37,863 nucleotides of DNA from NCBI GenBank assembly GCA_937136025.1, contig CAKZOC010000097.1:1-37863 (forward strand), read 5' to 3'. This DNA comes from an uncultured Bacteroidota bacterium (GTDB lineage Bacteria; Bacteroidota; Bacteroidia; Flavobacteriales; Flavobacteriaceae). Below the pieces are notes generated by a model, which worked only from the letters and a program-made list of their open reading frames with translations, did no database searches and was not told where the DNA came from. A program made the translations under genes and the position numbers. Shown in pieces: positions 24,512 through 32,582 of this stretch. The stretch's first letter is position 1. Each line of letters starts with the position of its first letter.

Positions 24512-25174
24512 ATGACTGATAAATCCTTCTTTAAAACCGTATACCGAAATGTATTGGCCCTGAGTCTGCTCCTGGTCATCTCAGGGTGTGGGAGCATGTA
24601 TATGACAAAATCCCAGACCGTGGTCAAAGGGAAAAAATCCTACGACAAAATCCTTGTGATTGCCCGAGGGAAAAATGAAATTTCCCGATCTATTTTTGAA
24701 CAGGATGTCGCCCGGAACCTCGAGGGGCATGGCATAGACGGGGTGGCCTACCATAAGGAGTCCGGCATTGGTGTTCCCGTGGATACCGACCTGACCGAAG
24801 CACAGATCGCAGATCTGAAAACCAAGGTGGCCGATATGGGATTTGACGGAGTCATCCTCACCCACCTGGTCAACACGGAACACTATAAAGAATTGATTCC
24901 TACAGGGGTATACCCATCCACAGACCCGAATTATTACGGCCAATGGGGTTACTACTGGGCCTATTATCCGGCCCTGGACTGGGCCTCGGGATATTCTGTA
25001 GAAGGCACTACACTAGAGCTGGAGAGCGCTCTTTATGATATCAGGGCCACAGACGGAAACAACCTGCAATGGCTGGGTAGGTTTAAATTGGAAGACCCCA
25101 AGGATTTGCAGAAAACCACTTCGAATTACGCTAAAGAATTGGTGACGGCCCTGAAGCAGGAGAGCATCAAATAG
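24512..25174 (+). CDS. Lipoprotein, DUF4136-like, function unknown
   Basis: A 220-residue lipoprotein: basic start, hydrophobic residues about 14-24 and lipobox ISGC at Cys26. The mature part begins GSMYMTKSQTVVKGKKSYDKILVIA (split), followed by SIFEQDVARNLEGHGIDGVAYH, ADMGFDGVILTHLV and a Tyr-rich YGQWGYYWAYYPALDW. The pattern of a strand KILVIA, a helix 'xxFExxxxxxLxxxG', and a second strand GVILTxL is that of small periplasmic domains such as DUF4136. It ends with a helical KELVTALKQ. It converges with the next gene with 17 bp between stops. Confidence 0.65.
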   Translation: MTDKSFFKTVYRNVLALSLLLVISGCGSMYMTKSQTVVKGKKSYDKILVIARGKNEISRSIFEQDVARNLEGHGIDGVAYHKESGIGVPVDTDLTEAQIADLKTKVADMGFDGVILTHLVNTEHYKELIPTGVYPSTDPNYYGQWGYYWAYYPALDWASGYSVEGTTLELESALYDIRATDGNNLQWLGRFKLEDPKDLQKTTSNYAKELVTALKQESIK

Positions 25175-25191
25175 GAACGCGCACCCTTTAA

Positions 25192-25668
25192 TCACTCTCT
25201 TTCAGGGGGATTGGTACGACCCGTGGATTTCTGATTTTTAATCAGGTATTGAAAGGTCATTTCCTCCATTTGGTTATAGAGTATCTGGAGCTTGCTCCAG
25301 TGCAGTCCAATAAAAAACAGGTAGAGGCCATCATTGATCCATCGCACCTTCAGATACTGAAGCAAGTGCTCCGCAAATGCGAATCGAAAAACAATCAGCA
25401 TCACGGTAAGTACGATGTTAAAAATGCCTGTATTCAGTTCAAACTGATCGGACTGTGCATCGTGCCCCACCCTATAGATTTTACCGTATATCGTCCCAGC
25501 AAACCTTCCTGCCACTAAAAAAGCAATGTAATAGAGTGGGGTCTTGAGGACAATGGCATCGTAGACCACAAAACCGGAAAGGATTAAAATCATAATCCGC
25601 AGCATCCAGGTAAGCCGTTTGATCCTGGAATTCCTTCTTTTACGCACTACATTTTTCCTTTGAGACAT
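25192..25668 (-). CDS. Multi-pass membrane protein, function unknown
   Basis: A 158-residue protein with a very basic N-terminus (RKNVVRKRRNSRIKR) and about four hydrophobic segments: MLRIMILILSGFVVYDAIV, PLYYIAFLVAGRFAGTIYG, IFNIVLTVMLIVFRFAFAEH and DGLYLFFIGLHW. The basic start followed by four helices suggests an inner-membrane protein with the N-terminus inside. I recognise no family. It is divergent from the GH65 gene, 241 bp between starts. Confidence 0.6.
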   Translation of the reverse strand: MSQRKNVVRKRRNSRIKRLTWMLRIMILILSGFVVYDAIVLKTPLYYIAFLVAGRFAGTIYGKIYRVGHDAQSDQFELNTGIFNIVLTVMLIVFRFAFAEHLLQYLKVRWINDGLYLFFIGLHWSKLQILYNQMEEMTFQYLIKNQKSTGRTNPPERE

Positions 25669-25909
25669 CAGCTACTTTTGTATTGATTGACAAGATCCTG
25701 TTTCGCTTTTTACCAGGGTCGTTAAATGGTTATGTTCTTCCCGATAAGATTTAAAATTGACCAAAGGCTCAGAGGGAGCTCCAGGGCACAGGTACCCTTT
25801 GAAATCGGTCATTCAAAATCCAGTATCCCATCCTTTGGATAAATACCCTTATTTTAGAGATTCATTTTTAAACCCGCTGTCCGAAATCCTGAGAACGGGA
25901 CAATGTACT

Positions 25910-28219
25910 ATGAATTTACAAAACAATCTCCATACGAAAACCGGATGGGAAATCATCCAGAATTCCTTTGACCCGGAGCAGGGCGTTACTACCGGGAGCA
26001 ATTTTATGATCGGAAATGGCTACATGGGATACCGCGGGACTTATGAGAACTGGGGGCCTGAGGAGTTCGTGGCTTGCATCGTGACCGATACCTGGGATCA
26101 GGCTCCGGGGAGTCGATGGCGTGAGTTGTGCAACGTACCCAATGGCCTGTTTTCCGAACTCAAAGTCGAAGGAGAAGGCTGTTCGCTCTTACCGGAAGCA
26201 CTGCAGGAGTATTCACACTGCCTGGATCTGCGCTATGGGTTAAATACCCGGACCTTCCGATGGAAGGGATCCAAAGGTCAGGCGCTCGATATTGAAAGCC
26301 GGAAATTCGCCAGCTACGACAATCACCACCTTTTGGTACAAGAGTTCCGGTTTACGGCCCGAAGTAGTGGAGTATACGCTTTAAGAACAGGAATAGACGA
26401 GGACGTTTGGAGCTTGAACGGCTCTCATTTCAGAGACTCCAAAACAATGCAGTTGCCAAACGACCTCATCGGAATTCACCTGAAAACCCATGAGCTGGGA
26501 ACAGAAATCTCCGTGGTCGAAGGAGTGCGCCTGACGGGTAAGAATCCGGAAGCAGCAGGTGTTTCCACCCCCGGCTCCGGTATTTTCAGGGAATACGCGT
26601 TTCATTTGGAAGAAGGGGACACCGTGTGTTTGGAAAAAGTGGTCGCCATTACCCATAGCAATGAGCTGAATGATCCTTTAACCGCAGGTCAAGAAATGGT
26701 CGTTAACGCAATGCAGCGCGGATACCACAACCTTTGGGAAGCCCATCAAAAACATTGGGAGGCCTTTTGGGACATATCGGATATTCAGATTTCAGGGAAC
26801 CTGGAAGATCAGGTCCTGACCCGGTTTAACCTGTATCAGGCCTTTATCGCTACCCCCACCCACGCCAATCTGCCGGTAGGTGCCCGGGGACTTTCCTGTC
26901 AGGTATACCAGGGAGCCGCCTTTTGGGATCAGGAAACCTACAACCTGCCGATGTTTGCCTTTACCCATCCGGAAATAGCCCGGCGCCTTGTGGCCTACCG
27001 GTATGATACGCTTCCCGGTGCTAAACGCAAGGCCACCGGCCTTGGGTATTATGGGGCTTTTTACGCCTGGACCAGTGGCAAGACAGGCGATGAACTCTTC
27101 CCGGATTTTTTCTTTACGGATGTCCTGACGGGCCGCCTGATCCGAAATCATTTCAATTGCTGGCAAATCCATATTTCACCCGATGTGGTATACGGGATCT
27201 GGATGTATTACCAGGCCACCGGAGATTGGGAATTTATGGTCCGACAGGGAGGGGAGGTACTCTTTGAAGTGGCTCAGTTTCTGGTCTCAAGGGTGCACTT
27301 TAAAAAAGACAAAGACCGGTACGAAATCATCCGTGTACTGGGGCCGGATGAGTACCACGAGAATGTAGACAACAATGCCTTTACGAATTACCTGTCTCGC
27401 TTTGCACTGCAAAAGGCTTGCGCGGTTTACGACCGTCTTAGGGCAGAGCAACCCGAAATCCTGAAAGCCATTGGTGCCAAAGCAGGACTTCCTGAAAAGG
27501 CTCGGGAAGACTGGCAGGATATTTCAGAAAAGCTATGGCTCCCCCAACCGGACTCTGAAACCGGAGTAATCGAACAGTTCGATGGGTATTTCAAGCTGGA
27601 AGACATTCAGCCGGATGCCCTGCGCAAGCGCCTCATCCACCCCGAGGAATACTGGGGCTGGCCCAACGGCATTGCCATACATACACAAGTTTTAAAGCAG
27701 GCCGACATTATACAGTTGCTGGCCATGCTCGACGGATTTCCACAGGAGGTCCTCAAGGCCAATTACGAGTACTACGAACCCCGCACAGAGCACGGCTCTT
27801 CCCTCAGTCCCAGCGTACATGCCCTGGTTGCCAGCAAGGCGGATCACCCTGAGGAAGCGTACCGGTATTTTCTCGAATCGGCCGGGATTGATCTCTATAA
27901 CGCCAGTAAAAAAGTCATGAGCGGGGGTTCCTTTCTCGGAGGAATCCATACCGCTGCAGCCGGTGGGGTATGGCTGATCATCGTCAAAGGTTTTGCGGGA
28001 CTCGTCCTGACAGAAAATGGGGTTTCCTTTAAGCCCGCCCTGCCATCCGCCTGGGAAGCCCTCGCATTTAAGATTCGGATTAAAGATTGTCTGCTCGACG
28101 TACAACTGGATGCTTCAGGTATTCAAATTGTCAGTCCGGCATCTAACCCTGAAAGCTTGTACATTTCTGCCAACGGACAGGAAAAATGGGTAGACCCGGG
28201 GGACCGCTTTATAGGGTGA
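25910..28219 (+). CDS. Glycoside hydrolase family 65 disaccharide phosphorylase
   Basis: About 769 residues from the ATG at 25910, the usual length of the family. An upstream in-frame TTG at 25757 would add 51 residues without any family resemblance. The N-terminal beta-sandwich has FDPEQGVTTGSNFMIGNGYMGYRG, in part; the catalytic (alpha/alpha)6 barrel carries GPDEYHENVDNNAFTNY with the general-acid Glu near residue 480, KQADIIQLL and the phosphate-binding HGSSLSPSVHA. The C-terminus has FKPALPSAWEALAFKI. GH65 enzymes cleave alpha-glucobioses (maltose, kojibiose, nigerose, trehalose) with phosphate to give beta-glucose-1-phosphate and glucose. Bond specificity cannot be read here. No beta-phosphoglucomutase, transporter or SusCD pair is adjacent. 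Confidence 0.9.
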   Translation: MNLQNNLHTKTGWEIIQNSFDPEQGVTTGSNFMIGNGYMGYRGTYENWGPEEFVACIVTDTWDQAPGSRWRELCNVPNGLFSELKVEGEGCSLLPEALQEYSHCLDLRYGLNTRTFRWKGSKGQALDIESRKFASYDNHHLLVQEFRFTARSSGVYALRTGIDEDVWSLNGSHFRDSKTMQLPNDLIGIHLKTHELGTEISVVEGVRLTGKNPEAAGVSTPGSGIFREYAFHLEEGDTVCLEKVVAITHSNELNDPLTAGQEMVVNAMQRGYHNLWEAHQKHWEAFWDISDIQISGNLEDQVLTRFNLYQAFIATPTHANLPVGARGLSCQVYQGAAFWDQETYNLPMFAFTHPEIARRLVAYRYDTLPGAKRKATGLGYYGAFYAWTSGKTGDELFPDFFFTDVLTGRLIRNHFNCWQIHISPDVVYGIWMYYQATGDWEFMVRQGGEVLFEVAQFLVSRVHFKKDKDRYEIIRVLGPDEYHENVDNNAFTNYLSRFALQKACAVYDRLRAEQPEILKAIGAKAGLPEKAREDWQDISEKLWLPQPDSETGVIEQFDGYFKLEDIQPDALRKRLIHPEEYWGWPNGIAIHTQVLKQADIIQLLAMLDGFPQEVLKANYEYYEPRTEHGSSLSPSVHALVASKADHPEEAYRYFLESAGIDLYNASKKVMSGGSFLGGIHTAAAGGVWLIIVKGFAGLVLTENGVSFKPALPSAWEALAFKIRIKDCLLDVQLDASGIQIVSPASNPESLYISANGQEKWVDPGDRFIG

Positions 28220-28275
28220 GTGTTGCCGTTAAAAACGGAATCCCGGGAACTGAACAGAAATAAAGTAAAACAATT

Positions 28276-29685
28276 GTGTATACCATTGTCGACATAGAGA
28301 CCACCGGAAACGGGATTCAGGGAAACCGGATTACCGAAATCGCTCTGTATAACCTGGATGACCATGGGATTTCAGATTCCTTCAGCAGTCTGGTAAATCC
28401 CCAATGTGAAATCCCCGCTTTTATCACAGGTCTTACCGGGATTAACACGGCCATGGTGCGCCAGGCGCCACTTTTCCATGAATTAATCCCAAAAATCGAG
28501 GAGATGTCCCAAGGCAGGGTATTTGTAGCCCACTCCGTTAATTTTGACTATCCCATTGTACAGCAGGAATTCCGTCGGGCCGGTTCGGAATTTATCCGCA
28601 AAAAACTCTGTAGTGTCCGATTATCCAGGAAGGTATTTCCGGGTCTGAGATCGTATAGCCTGGGGAAACTGTGCAGCAGTCTGAAAATTCCACTGGAGAA
28701 CAGGCACCGTGCGGCCGGTGATGCCCATGCAACCGCATTGCTTTTCCAGCGCATCTTAAAAAGCGCTCATGGCAGGGAGGCCATCGGTCATTTTCTGAAT
28801 GCCCGGTCCCAGGAAGCCACCCTCCCCCCCCACCTGCCCAAAGCTTCATTTGAGAAATTACCCGAGACTCCGGGTATTTATTACTTTCTCAATACCAAAA
28901 AGGAAATTATTTATGTGGGTAAGGCCATAAACCTTAAGAAGCGGGTACTCAGTCATTTTTACGATAAGTCTGAAAAGGAATTACTGATGTGTCGGGAAAC
29001 GGCGGATTTAGACTTCGAATGCTCGGGTTCTGAATTGGTTGCCTTGTTGATGGAAGCCGCTGCCATCAAAAAACATTATCCGCCTTACAATCGGGCCCAA
29101 AAATCCAGAAAACCCACCTTTGGCCTGTTTACCTATTCAGATCAGTCCGGAATCCGGCACCTGGCCGTCAACAAGCTCCGGAAAGGGCAGCACTCCCACA
29201 AGGTTTTTTTCACCTCCACCCAGGCCCGGTTATATCTCGAAGCCCTTTGTACAGAGTTCGGACTTTGCGCCAAATACTGCCACCTGCAGGACGGAGTTTC
29301 TCAGTGCAGTCATTTTCGGGTGCCCCAATGCGCCGGAGTCTGCAGGGGAAGTGAAACGCCAGAAACCTATAACCGACGGGTTGAAAATGCGTTGCAGTCA
29401 CTGGATCAAAAAGCCGAGAATATCCTGATTCGCGAGAAAGGGCGACACAGTGAGGAGGAAGCTCTGGTCTGGATTGCCGGCGGAATTTACAGAGGATACG
29501 GCTTTGTGCCCAAAATGAGTGAGGTGAACAGCCTTGAGGACCTGGAACCCTTTCTGTCGCCTCAGAAAGCCTACCCCGAGACCACGCAAATCGTCAGTGC
29601 GTATTTATTGAAGCATCCGGAAAGAGGAAAGGAAATAAAGGGTATGAATGTTTCGGGCTATATCGAAACCGGGAGGTTATTGTAA
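28276..29685 (+). CDS. DEDDh exonuclease fused to a GIY-YIG (UvrC-like) nuclease
   Basis: A 469-residue protein starting with GTG at 28276, with no earlier alternative. Residues 1-165 are a DnaQ-type 3'-5' exonuclease: YTIVDIETTG (ExoI), VFVAHSVNFDYPIV (ExoII) and HRAAGDAHATALLF (ExoIII, DEDDh). Residues 195-280 form a GIY-YIG domain: ETPGIYYFLNTKKEIIYVGKAINLKKR and ELLMCRETADLDFECSGSELVALLMEAAAIKKHYPPYNRA, in part. A Cys-rich segment follows (CTEFGLCAKYCHL and CSHFRVPQCAGVCRG). The arrangement is that of the Cho/UvrC-like fusions of Bacteroidota and may act in nucleotide excision repair. No partner gene is adjacent. Confidence 0.9.
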   Translation: MYTIVDIETTGNGIQGNRITEIALYNLDDHGISDSFSSLVNPQCEIPAFITGLTGINTAMVRQAPLFHELIPKIEEMSQGRVFVAHSVNFDYPIVQQEFRRAGSEFIRKKLCSVRLSRKVFPGLRSYSLGKLCSSLKIPLENRHRAAGDAHATALLFQRILKSAHGREAIGHFLNARSQEATLPPHLPKASFEKLPETPGIYYFLNTKKEIIYVGKAINLKKRVLSHFYDKSEKELLMCRETADLDFECSGSELVALLMEAAAIKKHYPPYNRAQKSRKPTFGLFTYSDQSGIRHLAVNKLRKGQHSHKVFFTSTQARLYLEALCTEFGLCAKYCHLQDGVSQCSHFRVPQCAGVCRGSETPETYNRRVENALQSLDQKAENILIREKGRHSEEEALVWIAGGIYRGYGFVPKMSEVNSLEDLEPFLSPQKAYPETTQIVSAYLLKHPERGKEIKGMNVSGYIETGRLL

Positions 29686-29687
29686 GA

Positions 29688-29786
29688 TTATTTATCGCGG
29701 AGCTTATAGAACATCCGGATAACAAATAAGAGCCACATCAAAAAGATGGCCCCTACAAAAATGGAGTAAATCAGCACGAAATCCAC
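29688..29786 (-). CDS. Possible 32-residue membrane peptide
   Basis: A GTG-started frame encodes VDFVLIYSIFVGAIFLMWLLF followed by VIRMFYKLRDK, one hydrophobic helix with a basic end that should face the cytoplasm. It begins one base after the stop of the 60-residue frame on the same strand (29788-29970), so translational coupling is plausible. It is too short for usual gene calling. Confidence 0.45.
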   Translation of the reverse strand: MDFVLIYSIFVGAIFLMWLLFVIRMFYKLRDK

Positions 29787-29787
29787 G

Positions 29788-29970
29788 CTACTTCTTATAT
29801 TTCAGATAGTTCATAAAGCCGAGGATGGTCGGGGCCCAAAGACCTATGAAAATGGCCTCAAGTTTCTCTCCCTGAAGGAAACGCAACTCAGAAACTACAA
29901 TTATCGATAATACTAACACTAGCAGGACGACATTCATCCAGCCCAAACGTTCTACAAATTCTTTGAACAT
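29788..29970 (-). CDS. Small membrane protein, 60 residues
   Basis: A complete 60-residue frame with ATG start. It has a charged N-terminus (MFKEFVERLGW), a strong helix (MNVVLLVLVLSIIVVSELRF), a polar turn and a second hydrophobic segment (LEAIFIGLWAPTILGFMNYL) ending in KYKK. This suggests two transmembrane helices with both ends inside. The family is not recognised. It converges with the nuclease fusion gene and forms a likely pair with the 32-residue frame that follows. Confidence 0.6.
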   Translation of the reverse strand: MFKEFVERLGWMNVVLLVLVLSIIVVSELRFLQGEKLEAIFIGLWAPTILGFMNYLKYKK

Positions 29971-30293
29971 TCCGGTTACAATTAGGTTAAAGATACAAAA
30001 AAGCCAAAAAAATATTAAGAAATATTTAACATTTTTCAGGCGTCTCTCATCCGGTGCGTACGTCCCCCTTTCCTAAGGTTCAGAGGGCTGCCTTACACCG
30101 ATTCGATAGTCCTTGCTATTCTCACATCCATCGTAAAAATAACACTTTTCAATCTTTTACGGGATCATTATTCCCAGGCCTATTTCCGGTATGTCTTTAA
30201 TTAAAGACGTCGCGGCGGGAGCTTTGTTACATTTCGGGCCTGTCCTCCCAAAACTTTTCAATTCGGGTTCCCTGTAAAGGTCTGGGTTTCACG
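29971..30293. other. Intergenic region with a 16-bp palindrome
   Basis: This 323-base region lies upstream of the small membrane gene and downstream of the cystathionine-synthase-like gene, so it probably holds a minus-strand promoter near 29985-30030 and the end of the minus-strand transcript from the right. The only striking element is the perfect palindrome GTCTTTAATTAAAGAC at 30193-30208. No gene is visible. Confidence 0.4.
30193..30208. promoter_or_regulatory. Perfect 16-bp palindrome, possible operator
   Basis: GTCTTTAATTAAAGAC is fully self-complementary and has no T-run, so it fits a dimeric regulator site better than a terminator. It lies about 85 bases after the stop of the 30294 gene. 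Confidence 0.35.
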
Positions 30294-31295
30294 TTATTTT
30301 TCGGGAATGGGTTCTGCTTCCAGAAATCCCTGTTCCCGCATCCAGTCGTCGTTGTAAATTTTACCCACATATCGGCTGCCATGGTCGTGAAAGAGTACCA
30401 CCACCACATCCTCAGGACCGAAGTGCTCCTTGAGCTGAAGTACACCCCGAATCGCAGCCCCGGCTGAGTTTCCCAGAAACATCCCTTCCTCCAATGCCAG
30501 CCGTCGGGTATACACAGCGGCATCTTTATCCGTCACTTTTGTAAACCCATCGATAATATCAAAATTCACGTTGGCCGGCAGGATATCCTCTCCAATGCCC
30601 TCCGTGATATAGGGATAAATCTCATTCTCATCGAAAATACCGGTTTCGTGATACTTCTTAAATACCGAACCATAGGTATCCACTCCCCAAACCTTAACCT
30701 TGGGATTCCTGGATTTCAGATAAGAGCCCACTCCGGAAATCGTTCCTCCGGTACCCACACCGACCACAAAATGGGTGACTTTCCCCTCTGTTTGCTCCCA
30801 AATTTCAGGACCGGTACTCTCGTAATGCGCCAGGGTATTGGCCGGGTTGTCGTACTGATTGACGTACCAGGCCCCCGGAATCTCCTCAGCGAGGCGGCGG
30901 GCGGTCGAATAATAACTGCGGGGATCTTCCGGGGCCACATCTGTAGGGCATACATGCACTTCACAGCCTACTGCCCTCAGGATATCAATTTTTTCTCTCG
31001 ATTGTTTATCGCTGATGACACAAATCATCCGATACCCCTTGACAATAGCCGCCAGGGCCAACCCCATCCCTGTATTGCCTGAGGTCCCTTCGACAATAGT
31101 ACCTCCGGGCTTCAATACACCCCGGGCTTCTGCATCGGCGACCATACGGACCGCCATGCGATCCTTAACGGAATTCCCAGGGTTAAAAGTTTCGTATTTG
31201 GCCAGGACTGTACAGGGTAATTCTGCAGTAATCCGGTTGATTTTCACCAAAGGGGTATTCCCTATGGTTTCCAGTATATTCTCAGCGTATTTCAT
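30294..31295 (-). CDS. Cystathionine beta-synthase-like PLP enzyme, catalytic core only
   Basis: A 333-residue protein from the ATG at 31295; a longer frame from 31334 adds 13 residues and overlaps the promoter, so it is rejected. It belongs to the fold-II PLP family: NPGNSVKDRMA with the Schiff-base Lys, EGTSGNTGMGLAL, GVGTGGTISGVGSYLK (phosphate loop) and GMFLGNSAGAA. The stretch TEGIGEDILPANVNFDIID and the C-terminal FHDHGSRYVGKIYNDDWM are typical of cystathionine beta-synthase rather than CysK/CysM. The C-terminal CBS regulatory domain pair is missing. The likely reaction is serine plus homocysteine to cystathionine, or cysteine synthesis. It has a full promoter (31302-31334). Confidence 0.88.
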   Translation of the reverse strand: MKYAENILETIGNTPLVKINRITAELPCTVLAKYETFNPGNSVKDRMAVRMVADAEARGVLKPGGTIVEGTSGNTGMGLALAAIVKGYRMICVISDKQSREKIDILRAVGCEVHVCPTDVAPEDPRSYYSTARRLAEEIPGAWYVNQYDNPANTLAHYESTGPEIWEQTEGKVTHFVVGVGTGGTISGVGSYLKSRNPKVKVWGVDTYGSVFKKYHETGIFDENEIYPYITEGIGEDILPANVNFDIIDGFTKVTDKDAAVYTRRLALEEGMFLGNSAGAAIRGVLQLKEHFGPEDVVVVLFHDHGSRYVGKIYNDDWMREQGFLEAEPIPEK

Positions 31296-31301
31296 GGAGG
31301 G

Positions 31302-31334
31302 CAAAGATACAAAGCCCTCTGAGATTAAACACAA
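31302..31334 (-). promoter_or_regulatory. Predicted promoter of the cystathionine-synthase-like gene
   Basis: Minus-strand TTG (31332-31334) and TATCTTTG (31302-31309) are 22 bases apart, matching the Bacteroidota promoter pattern. The box lies 6 bases from the ATG at 31295, and the TTG lies just before the stop of the upstream permease gene. It implies a very short or absent leader. Confidence 0.6.
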
Positions 31335-31337
31335 TGT

Positions 31338-32579
31338 TCAGGCAAAGCGGATGGCACGGGCCGGGCTGATCCGGGTAATGATCCAGGAAGGAATCAGAAG
31401 CATGAGCAGGCACAGTACAAGGACTCCCGCGTTAAGTATCAGCACCGTTGGCAGATCCAGATAGACGGGGATGTAATCCATATAATATTCTTCAGGGTTT
31501 GGGAACTTAAAAACCCGGAACTTCCACTGAATAGCAAGAAGCCCCAGTCCCAGGAGATTCCCCAGCAAAAGCCCCAACCCGATCAGGTAGGCTGCATTGT
31601 AGAGAAACACCTTACGTATGCTCCAGTTGGTCGTACCCAGCGATTTCAGGATTCCAATCATGGGGGTGCGTTCCAGGATCAACACCAGCAGGGCGGTAAT
31701 CATATTGATTCCTCCTACCAAAATCATGATTCCAATGATCAGGGCAATGTTAAAATCAAAAAGTCCGATCCACTCAAAAATCTGGTAATACTTCCGCTGG
31801 ATGGTTTGGGTGTCTAAATCTGAAACCGTTTTGCTATACACTTCAGCCCCTTTTTCTTCAATTTGATCAAAATCTTCAAGGAAAACCTCAAAATTCCCCA
31901 CCTCTTCGGACTTCCAGTTGTTCATCCGCTGAATATGGCGGATATCCGTAAAAATATATGTAGCATCAAATTCCTCAAAACCGCTGTCGTAAATACCGAC
32001 CACCTGAAATCGCCTTTGATTGGGGATCTTTTCGGGATTTTCTTCTTTCAGGAAGAAACAGTTGAACTGGCTATTGAGTTCCAGATTGAGCCGGGTTGCC
32101 ATCTGTCGTGATATCAGAACCTCCGAATTCAGTGCCTCCCCGTAATTGGGAAGGCGGCCCGACACTAAAAATTCCTCGAATGCAGCCCAATTGTAATCGG
32201 TGCCAACTCCTTTGGCGATAAAGCCTTCGAAGGTATCCTCCATGCGGATAATCCCGGCTTTGGTCGCCACGCCCTGTATATGGCGTATTCCATCGACACT
32301 ATTGAACTCCGGATAAAAATCCTGGCGGGTACTCACAGGAATTATGGAAACCTCGGAATTGTTATTGTCGTAGTTATAAATCTGTATATGACCGTTAAAT
32401 GCGGAGACCTTCTCGCGGATCTTGTGACGGAGTCCAACACCGGTGGCCAGAGCGATCAGCATCATCAGCACCCCAAGGGCAATAGCCGCTATGGCTATTT
32501 TAATAATCGGGGCGGAAATACTACTTTTATGCTCCTTGCTCCCGATAAGTCGCCTGGCGATGTACCACTCTAAATTCAA
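31338..32579 (-). CDS. FtsX-like ABC permease (LolC/LolE type)
   Basis: A 413-residue inner-membrane protein. The start MNLEWYIARRLIGSKEHKS is the usual opening of lipoprotein-releasing permeases; here the codon is TTG at 32577-32579, with no upstream ATG before a stop. One transmembrane helix (IIKIAIAAIALGVLMMLIALA) is followed by a large periplasmic domain of about 220 residues (the MacB-type core) and three helices near the C-terminus (IALIIGIMILVGGINMITALL, AAYLIGLGLLLGNLLGLGLLAI and VLCLLMLLIPSW). The motif ERTPMIGILKSLG is the FtsX coupling segment. LolC/E proteins extract lipoproteins with the LolD ATPase. No ATPase gene is adjacent. The divergent muramidase starts 3 bp away. Confidence 0.88.
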   Translation of the reverse strand: MNLEWYIARRLIGSKEHKSSISAPIIKIAIAAIALGVLMMLIALATGVGLRHKIREKVSAFNGHIQIYNYDNNNSEVSIIPVSTRQDFYPEFNSVDGIRHIQGVATKAGIIRMEDTFEGFIAKGVGTDYNWAAFEEFLVSGRLPNYGEALNSEVLISRQMATRLNLELNSQFNCFFLKEENPEKIPNQRRFQVVGIYDSGFEEFDATYIFTDIRHIQRMNNWKSEEVGNFEVFLEDFDQIEEKGAEVYSKTVSDLDTQTIQRKYYQIFEWIGLFDFNIALIIGIMILVGGINMITALLVLILERTPMIGILKSLGTTNWSIRKVFLYNAAYLIGLGLLLGNLLGLGLLAIQWKFRVFKFPNPEEYYMDYIPVYLDLPTVLILNAGVLVLCLLMLLIPSWIITRISPARAIRFA

Positions 32580-32582
32580 AGG

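Noticed and set aside
25757..25909. A TTG start giving the GH65 enzyme 51 extra residues.
   Set aside because: The added residues have no family similarity and the ATG at 25910 gives the normal length and opening of GH65 proteins.
31296..31334. A longer start for the cystathionine-synthase-like enzyme.
   Set aside because: The additional 13 residues overlap a good promoter and are unlike the family; the ATG at 31295 begins with the normal MKYAENILETIGNTPLV opening.
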